Below, in pieces: positions 9,138 to 14,604 of a stretch of 14,604 nt of DNA. Source of the stretch: Isotricha intestinalis (Eukaryota > Ciliophora > Litostomatea > Vestibuliferida > Isotrichidae); the NCBI GenBank assembly GCA_023807065.1, contig JAJJLU010004342.1, positions 1 to 14,604 of the forward strand. The letters run 5' to 3'. Below the pieces are notes generated by a model, which saw nothing but the letters and a program-made list of their open reading frames with translations, had not been told where the DNA came from and ran no database searches. Positions within the stretch are counted from its first letter, which is position 1. Each line of letters begins with the position of its first letter. The position numbers were made by a program, and so were the translations under genes.

Positions 9138-11672
9138 ATGTCTTCTTTCATTGAAATAATTCAAAAATGTTTATCTCCAAATAATACAATTCGTATAGAA
9201 GGAGAATCTGAAATTCAGGAAAAATCTAATATAAATTTATATGAATCATTAACAGAATGTACAAATATAATGACAGATGATAATGGAAAGAAAGAAATTC
9301 GTCAATTTTGTGCGACCTATATTAGATATATATTTAAAAATGAAAATTACTTAAAACAATGGGAACTTTTTCCAGAAGAAAATAAATTAATGATTAAACA
9401 GAAAATTTTAGCTTGCTTAGCTTCTTCTATTCCAGAAATAAGAAATTCAACTTCAATTGCAATTTCTTCTATTTGTAAATATGAACTTCCTAAAAATAGA
9501 TGGAATGAAATTATTGATATTTTAAATAATACTTCCAGAAATAATAATATTAATTATAGATTAGCTTCTTTAAATACTATTTATCATATTATCATTGATT
9601 TAGATTATAATGAATTAAAACAAAGTCATATTAATACTTTTTTAAGCGCCATTTTTGAAAATTTTGATTTAAATAATTTAATTATCTTTCATCAAAGTAT
9701 TAAAGCTTTTTATTATATTTTACCTTTTGCAAAAAATAATTTCGAACAAGAAAAAGAAAGAAAATATATTATTGATAAAATCACAGGTTTTTTAAATATA
9801 AATAATAATTATAATTTGACAAAAGAAATAAAAGTAATTTTATTACAATGTTTAATAGAAATAATAAGATTATATATAAGAAATGTATATGATGAATTTA
9901 ATCAAATTGCAAATATAACTTTTCAATATATGAAAATGAAAGAAATAGAATTAGTAAATCAAGCTTTTGAATTTTGGTGTAGTTTAACTGATTTTGAAAT
10001 TAATTATAATACAAATGAAATATCAAGTAAATATCAAGATACTTTATTTCAATATATTTGTTATATTTTATCAAATAGAAACAAAGAAGAAGAAGATTTA
10101 TATAATGATGAATGGACTCCTATAAAAGCAGTTTCAGTTTTAATTTCTTCTTTATCAGAACTAAAAAATATTAATTTTTGTAATCAAATGTTAAATTATA
10201 TTGGAACTTTATTAAATAATGATAATTATTTATTAAAAGATTCTGCATATATTGCATTTAATGGTATATTAAAAAATCCCTTTTTAGATAAAGAAATTAT
10301 TATTAGTTCTATGAATAAAATGTTTGAAGAATTAAAAAATCCTCAATTAAATAATATTGTTGCTATTACTATGAGTAAATGTTTAGTTATTATAACTGAT
10401 ATTAAAAATTTTTTATTTGAAGATGAAAAATTATTCGATGATATGATTAATAATATTATGTTTGTTATTGAATATAGAAATACTAATAGGAAATTAATAA
10501 CATTATTATTAGATTGTTTAAATAATTTAATTAGAAAACTAAAAAATGCGAAATTTCTTTTTAAACATTGTAAAAATTTATTAGAAAAATTAATCAAATT
10601 AGCATACATAAGAAAAGCTTATAATCCTAATTCAAATATTGCATTATCATCATTTTTTGTAATAGGAACAATATTAGAACATTCAGATATAGAATGTAAG
10701 AATATAATAAATTCTTTTTTTTCTGAAATATATAATTTACTTCATAATTCATTAAATGAAAATAATTTTACTTCAAAAGAAGAACAATTACAATATCAAT
10801 CATATATATGTACAATAATATCATCATCATGTTCAGGAGAAAAAATACAAATGAATAATGAACAATTAACTTTAACATATAATTTAATTATAGAAACTTT
10901 TAATCAAAGAAATTGTATTTATGAAGAAGGATTAATGGCAATGTCTTCTTTAGCAAATTCAAATTCTGAAGATTATATAAATTTAATGGATCAAAGTAGT
11001 AAATATATTATTCAAGCTTTAAATGATATTGAATGTTATTCATTATGTAAACAAGGAATTTCTTCTTTTTCAGAATTAATAAGATCTTTAAATGTTAAAT
11101 ATATTAATAATATAAAAAAAATTTTACCTTATATTTATAATATTTTAACAGATTGTAATTCTGATAAAAATTTAAAAATTTATTCTTTTTATGCTCTTAC
11201 TGATATTTTTGGTTTAGAAAGTGGAGAAGTATATAATGAATATAGAAAAATAATGGAATTAATTTTACCTGCTATTAATATTGCAATGATTGAACCTAAT
11301 AAAAATGAAGATATTGATAATTTAAATTATTTTATCAGTTTAAGAGAAAGAATTTTAGAGTTTTTCACTGTTCTTTTTCATTATTTAGAATTTTATCAAA
11401 AAAAAAATGAATTTGAAATTTATGTTCCAGGTATTATTAAATTTATTTGTACTATTTGTTTAGATAAGTATTTACCTAATATGGAAATTTGTTCTCAATC
11501 TCTTGGATTAATTACTGATTTATTAATTTCTTATCCTGATATTGTTAAAATTAATGTTAATAGAGATATTGTTAAAAATATTTGTGAAAAAATTCAAGAA
11601 AATGGAAATGAAAATGATAAAAATATACTAGATTGGTCTAAGGATTATTTAATTGATTATAATATAGTTTAA
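9138..11672 (+). CDS. Importin subunit beta-1 (karyopherin beta, nuclear import receptor)
   Basis: This encodes 844 residues in one exon, close to the usual length of the family (about 860-880). It is an all-helical HEAT-repeat protein. It carries cargo (often through importin alpha) across the nuclear pore and is released by Ran-GTP. Family marks include the N-terminal importin-beta pattern 'RQFCATYIRYIFKNENYLKQW' around residues 55-75. In the second to third HEAT repeats comes 'ISSICKYELPKNRWNEII' (about 109-126), matching the conserved 'IA-x-x-E-L-P-x-x-x-W'. The acidic loop in the middle repeats is 'NKEEEDLYNDEWTPIKA' (about 315-331), followed by 'AYIAFNGILKNP' in the position of the family's 'A-x-x-AFG-x-I-x-x-GP'. 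The start is the first ATG after an A-rich leader, and the TAA is followed directly by an in-frame TGA. The sequence is diverged but has no gap or break. Other beta-karyopherins are less likely because of the acidic loop and length. Confidence 0.9.
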   Translation: MSSFIEIIQKCLSPNNTIRIEGESEIQEKSNINLYESLTECTNIMTDDNGKKEIRQFCATYIRYIFKNENYLKQWELFPEENKLMIKQKILACLASSIPEIRNSTSIAISSICKYELPKNRWNEIIDILNNTSRNNNINYRLASLNTIYHIIIDLDYNELKQSHINTFLSAIFENFDLNNLIIFHQSIKAFYYILPFAKNNFEQEKERKYIIDKITGFLNINNNYNLTKEIKVILLQCLIEIIRLYIRNVYDEFNQIANITFQYMKMKEIELVNQAFEFWCSLTDFEINYNTNEISSKYQDTLFQYICYILSNRNKEEEDLYNDEWTPIKAVSVLISSLSELKNINFCNQMLNYIGTLLNNDNYLLKDSAYIAFNGILKNPFLDKEIIISSMNKMFEELKNPQLNNIVAITMSKCLVIITDIKNFLFEDEKLFDDMINNIMFVIEYRNTNRKLITLLLDCLNNLIRKLKNAKFLFKHCKNLLEKLIKLAYIRKAYNPNSNIALSSFFVIGTILEHSDIECKNIINSFFSEIYNLLHNSLNENNFTSKEEQLQYQSYICTIISSSCSGEKIQMNNEQLTLTYNLIIETFNQRNCIYEEGLMAMSSLANSNSEDYINLMDQSSKYIIQALNDIECYSLCKQGISSFSELIRSLNVKYINNIKKILPYIYNILTDCNSDKNLKIYSFYALTDIFGLESGEVYNEYRKIMELILPAINIAMIEPNKNEDIDNLNYFISLRERILEFFTVLFHYLEFYQKKNEFEIYVPGIIKFICTICLDKYLPNMEICSQSLGLITDLLISYPDIVKINVNRDIVKNICEKIQENGNENDKNILDWSKDYLIDYNIV

Positions 11673-11883
11673 TGATGTTTTAAATGGAGATTATTTTACA
11701 ATTAATTTTTTATATATTTTTTATTTTGATAAATGTTTAATTTAAAAAATAGTCTTTTGGCTTTTTTTTTAGTTTATAAGTAATTAAAATTTTGTCTTGT
11801 TTTATTTTTTTTTTTTATAAATAAGAGGGATTTTAAATAATATTTATATAATTTTTTATTCAATTTTTAAAGTAAATAAAAAT

Positions 11884-12395
11884 AATGAATAAAAATATAA
11901 ATATTGTTTACATTCCCAAAAAGTGAAGTTGTTAAAAAATTTAATTCTTAATTGATTTTTTTTTTAAATTTTCATTATCTTAATTTTATGATGAAATTTT
12001 TAAGAAAATAAAAAATTATTTTGAAATAGATACTTATATTATGAATAATGAATCTTAATATAATTATTTAAATCAAGATATCTGTATTGTTCAATATCCA
12101 GATGAAGGAGAACTTTTTTTTGCTCAAGGAGGAATTCAATGTTTTGATGATTGTATGATTAAACATTTAGTTTCTACTCATCATGGTTATTCTGGTTATC
12201 CCTTTTACTTCAAAATAATTTTAAAATTATTGATATTCATAAAGCTGGTATTCCTAAAAAGAATGAAAACATTGGAATTTTTTTCAAAATATATTAACTC
12301 ATTTTCTTTTACAAAATAATTCCAATATTAATCAAATTATATGTGAATATAATATTAAAAATAAAAATGAGAATATTTAAATTTTAAATAAATAA
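11884..12395 (+). pseudogene. Trypsin-like (S1-type) serine peptidase, decayed
   Basis: The gene is readable only in pieces across frames. An ATG at 11884 gives a short piece ending near NIVYIP, then a neighbouring frame (about 11913-11942) gives SEVVKKFN. The frame at 11984-12202 has a TAA at 12056-12058 and then gives DICIVQYPDEGELFFAQGG, 'HLVSTHHGYSGYP' with the catalytic-serine motif G-x-S-G. Near 12200 the frame shifts and continues as LLLQNNFKIIDIHKAG and KKNENIGIFFK, the usual C-terminal strand pair of these peptidases. A third frame from about 12291 continues through IICEYNIKNKNENI to a TAA at 12378-12380. The His and Asp members of the triad cannot be placed in what is left. Several frame changes and at least two internal stops mean it is almost certainly not functional. 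Sequence quality could account for some breaks but hardly all. Confidence 0.72.
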
Positions 12396-12453
12396 ATTAA
12401 AATTTTTATTAAATTGATTTCTTTTTAAAATTTATATTCATTGATTTATTAAT

Positions 12454-12992
12454 TTAAAAAAATAAAAATAAAATAAAAGTAAGCAAACTCATTTTAATAT
12501 ATTTTCCATTATTCTTATTTCCATTATCACCACCAGTGGTATTACCATCACCATCACCATTACCATCACCATTACCATCACCATCACCATCACCATTAGC
12601 TGCTGCTTGATAAGTAAGTGTTTTGTCAGTACCTACTGCAAATTGTAAAGAATCATCACCAGATTCTTGTCTAACAAAATTAGAAGCCGAAGGTGTTACA
12701 ACAGCTAAAGTATAAACATTACCTTCAGCAGCTTCAATTTTTGCAGCTGGATTACAGGTTAATTCAACACCTGCAACTGTTATTGTTTTTGCATCACATG
12801 TAAGTTCAATTGCAGTACCTCCATCTTTAGTTAATGTTAATCCACCTGCTACTTTTACTGTTCCTGCAGTAGGATCTGTACCTGTTTTTGCTTTTATTTT
12901 TATTTCTCCACTGTTGATGCTAAATTAAAGGTAACTGTTTCAGTTAATATATTAGGTAATGCTATTAAAGATATTACCAACAAAAATTTCAT
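12454..12992 (-). pseudogene. GPI-anchor-like surface protein with Gly-Asp/Asn tract, single frameshift
   Basis: The ATG at 12990-12992 begins a signal peptide (MKFLLVISLIALPNILTE...). That frame ends at a TAA at 12900-12902. A second frame, open from 12924 down to the TAA at 12454-12456, carries on as a Thr/Val/Ala/Gly-rich beta-type domain with two Cys (in ELTCDAK and ELTCNPA). It then has a (Gly-Asp/Asn)n tract of about 20 residues and the C-terminal stretch NNGKYIKMSLLTFILFLFF, which has the small-residue plus hydrophobic-tail form of a GPI-attachment signal or single membrane anchor. The two frames differ by one base, somewhere in 12903-12924. No GT-AG interval that I tried restores the frame. 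The rest is unbroken, so this is either a young pseudogene, a phase-switching gene or a base error in the sequence. I do not recognise the domain. Its Ala/Gly/Thr-rich composition is less A+T extreme than the rest of the window. Confidence 0.65.
12541..12597 (-). repeat. Short tandem repeat coding for Gly-Asp/Asn
   Basis: On the plus strand the bases are a run of CCATCA and CCATTA units. On the coding (minus) strand they read GGTGAT and GGTAAT, giving alternating Gly with Asp or Asn between the beta-type domain and the membrane-anchor signal. It acts as a spacer in the predicted protein and is likely to vary in length by slippage. Confidence 0.75.
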
Positions 12993-13098
12993 TATTTTTA
13001 ATTGAAATTGTTATTTTTAGTTTATATTTTATTAATATCACATTAATGTATTAATCTGTTTCAAATGGTGTTGTAACTTTTTGTTAAAATATTATTAA

Positions 13099-13497
13099 TT
13101 TTGTTTTATAAACTTTGAAAACATTGACAATTTAATAGAAAATAATGATAAAGAAGAAAAATAAGATAATTCAATTGATTTTGATATTTTTAATCAACAT
13201 CAAAAATTATATTGTTTTACTAATAAAGATAAAAATATTTCTTTAGGAGATAATATTGATTGTATTTTAAGAAAACAAAATAAAACAATTAATTGTAATT
13301 TAATTGATGTTTCAACTCTTTTTAAAATGTTATCTCAAATTATTGATGATTATATTAATAATTTAGATCCTAATGTCTTTGATTCTTCCTTAATGGAAAA
13401 ATGTATTGTTAATGCTATTTATTATATTGAAAAAGAAAAACATTTTGATGAAGAAAAAATGGATTTATTAGTTTTGTTAGTAATAATTTCAATATGA
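13099..13497 (+). pseudogene. Unidentified reading frame with one internal stop
   Basis: This frame runs between a TAA at 13096-13098 and a TGA at 13495-13497 and is broken once, by a TAA at 13162-13164. The 110 codons after that stop have protein-like composition (for example LGDNIDCILRKQNKTINCNL, MEKCIVNAIYYIEKEKHFD, EEKMDLLVLLVIISI), with Cys, Asp, Glu and Gly placed as in a folded helical domain. The stretch before it (FENIDNLIENNDKEEK) reads smoothly into it. There is no ATG near the front, so the 5' end is missing or lies in another frame upstream. I do not recognise the family. It looks like the C-terminal part of a decayed gene. Confidence 0.45.
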
Positions 13498-14131
13498 TTT
13501 AATTTAAAGAAAAAAAAAAGTATTTAATTAATTAGAGATCATTGATTTTATTATATAAAATAATTTTATCTAATTTATAAAAAATAAATAAGAGGCTTTA
13601 ATTTATAAAATAAAAAAATTAAAAATGTTATAAATAACAAATAACTTGTTTTATGTTATTTAAATAATATTCTATTAATATGAGTAATTTTTATTATATA
13701 AACAATCCGATAAAAGAAGATAAAAATAATAAATAATAATTTAGAATATTTTCAAGTGGAATGGAATTTTTAATATTTAGAAAAATATTTATTCCTTGGT
13801 GTTATATAAGATATTTTTCGATAAAAGTCAATACAAAAGTGAAAATAAAGAACTTTAAAAAGAATTGAAATGAAAATTTAAATTTATAATAAAAATAATA
13901 TATTGTTTTATAAACTTGGGAAGGAGGATTTTGGAAAGATTATTTGAAAATTTAAATGAATAAAACATATTATAAGTAATTTGATATTCTATATTATTGA
14001 GATATTAAAAAATATAATAATGGAAATAAAATATATGAAATTAAAAATTAAATTTAAAAAAAATTATTGTCAAATTTATAATAATAATTAAAAAAATAGA
14101 CAATCAAAAATTATTAAATATAATTCTTCAT
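13498..14131. other. A+T-rich stretch without a recognisable gene
   Basis: All frames are cut by stops at short intervals. A short ATG frame at 13680-13736 (18 codons) and fragments near 13760-13870 and 13905-13945 give no family match that I trust. The base composition and lack of structure fit decayed or intergenic DNA. Confidence 0.5.
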
Positions 14132-14212
14132 TTAAATTTGTTGTAATTTGTAGATAAATTTCTTTATTTCTTCTCTAATATCATTATTCGAATCATTAGC
14201 AATATTTTTTAA
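14132..14212 (-). pseudogene. C-terminal HEAT-repeat-like fragment
   Basis: On the minus strand a frame ends in TAA (14132-14134) and reads [20 protein letters not shown] then LQQI. An 'N-D-x-x-x-x-I-R-x-x-(I/V)-x-x-F-(I/L)-x-x-L' ending is the form of the last HEAT repeat in scaffold proteins such as the A subunit of protein phosphatase 2A. The frame stays open to 14296 but the upstream part overlaps the kinesin fragment on the other strand, so I mark only the part outside it. It is short and the call is tentative. Confidence 0.3.
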
Positions 14213-14213
14213 A

Positions 14214-14366
14214 ATTGACATTGAACATATTTTTGGTAATATTAAAACTGAAGATTCTTCTAAAAGATTTTTAGTAAGATGTTCCTTTGTTGAAATTTAT
14301 AATGAAGAAATTAGAGATTTATTAAGTAAAAGTATCCAAATCTCTAAATTTAGTCTCCTCCCATAG
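14214..14366 (+). pseudogene. Kinesin motor domain fragment
   Basis: The plus-strand frame reads [10 protein letters not shown], then [25 protein letters not shown], before ending at a TAG (14364-14366). The order 'HIF-x-x-I ... FLVR-x-S-(F/Y)-x-EIYNEEI-x-DLL' is diagnostic of the central beta-sheet region of the kinesin motor head. The nucleotide-binding P-loop (GQTGSGKT type) that should precede it and the switch I (SSRSH) and switch II motifs that should follow are absent nearby. It is therefore an isolated piece of roughly 50 codons from a microtubule motor gene, not a working gene. Confidence 0.72.
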
Positions 14367-14604
14367 AGAAAGAGACGTTAAACCTTATAGAAAATTCAAA
14401 TATTAATAATGTAATTAAATCTATAGATAGGAAAACAAATAATTTAAATTTATTAAAAAGAATAGAATATTTTTATTATTCTAGAATTATTCAGGAAAGA
14501 AAAAAGAAAAGAAAAAGGTAATAAAGGAATAGAGAATTAAAAAATTAATCATGAAATATATATTAAATTTGAAGACTGTTATTCTTAAATTATTTAAAAA
14601 TATT
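14367..14604. other. Right-edge stretch with an unassigned open frame
   Basis: A plus-strand frame with no ATG gives LIENSNINNVIKSIDRK and a Lys/Arg-rich end before a TAA at about 14520. It lies downstream of the kinesin fragment but does not show later kinesin motifs. The remainder is A+T-rich and cut by stops. The window ends here, so a gene entering from the right cannot be excluded. Confidence 0.3.

Noticed and set aside
10343..10609. Minus-strand open frame opposite importin beta
   Set aside because: It lies fully within the importin gene and shows only low-complexity hydrophobic sequence.
814..11672. A reassigned genetic code for the intact genes
   Set aside because: All three long genes read through without internal TAA, TAG or TGA (apart from the placed introns) and end in TAA, in line with the standard code.
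12541..12597. Possible CRISPR-like or satellite array
   Set aside because: The units are six bases long, uninterrupted by spacers, and read as a Gly-Asp/Asn spacer in the surface protein frame on the minus strand.
12890..12950. An intron to repair the surface-protein frameshift
   Set aside because: The GT-AG intervals I tried (about 16, 21, 25 and 30 bases) do not lead into the downstream frame, so a real one-base difference is the simpler reading.
13909..13944. Protein-kinase glycine-loop-like reading (YKLGKEDFGKII)
   Set aside because: The middle glycine is replaced by Glu, the frame stops at once, and no Lys, HRD or DFG motifs follow in any frame; too weak to call.

Overview
This window looks like nuclear DNA from a single-celled eukaryote with a very A+T-rich genome (roughly four-fifths A+T by eye). 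The evidence is spliceosomal-type introns (GTAA...TAG, about 34 to 90 bases), a nuclear importin beta, a kinesin motor fragment and a large membrane protein of the TmcB (tiny macrocysts B) type. TmcB-type proteins are known from ciliates, dictyostelids and trichomonads. The intact genes read through without in-frame stops, use CAA for glutamine and end in TAA, so the standard code (or one with TAA as a stop) fits. The introns lack the conserved branch and 3' motif of Trichomonas introns and the GTTTGT start of Entamoeba introns. I cannot name the lineage with confidence.

Left edge (1-813): the first 61 codons of a secreted protein run off the left end on the minus strand (signal peptide, then a Cys-containing start resembling M8/leishmanolysin precursors). 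An orphan reading-frame fragment and T-rich non-coding DNA follow.

Centre (814-11672): three apparently intact genes. On the minus strand lies a TmcB-like protein of 1818 residues (814-6270). Upstream of it, also on the minus strand, is a GPH/SLC45-like sugar transporter of the major facilitator superfamily (6631-8992). I reconstruct it as four exons encoding 730 residues with two extra membrane helices at its C terminus. Facing away from it across a 145-base shared promoter region is importin beta-1 (9138-11672, plus strand).

Right part (11673-14604): a gene graveyard. It holds a trypsin-like serine peptidase remnant spread over several frames, a GPI-anchor-like surface protein with a Gly-Asp/Asn tract and one frameshift, an unidentified reading frame with one internal stop, a kinesin motor fragment, and a HEAT-like fragment on the opposite strand. 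No complete gene is visible there. The three live genes are housekeeping or membrane functions (nuclear import, sugar uptake, signalling at a membrane), and nothing suggests they form one pathway. Nothing resembling CRISPR, a transposase, tRNA or rRNA was seen.
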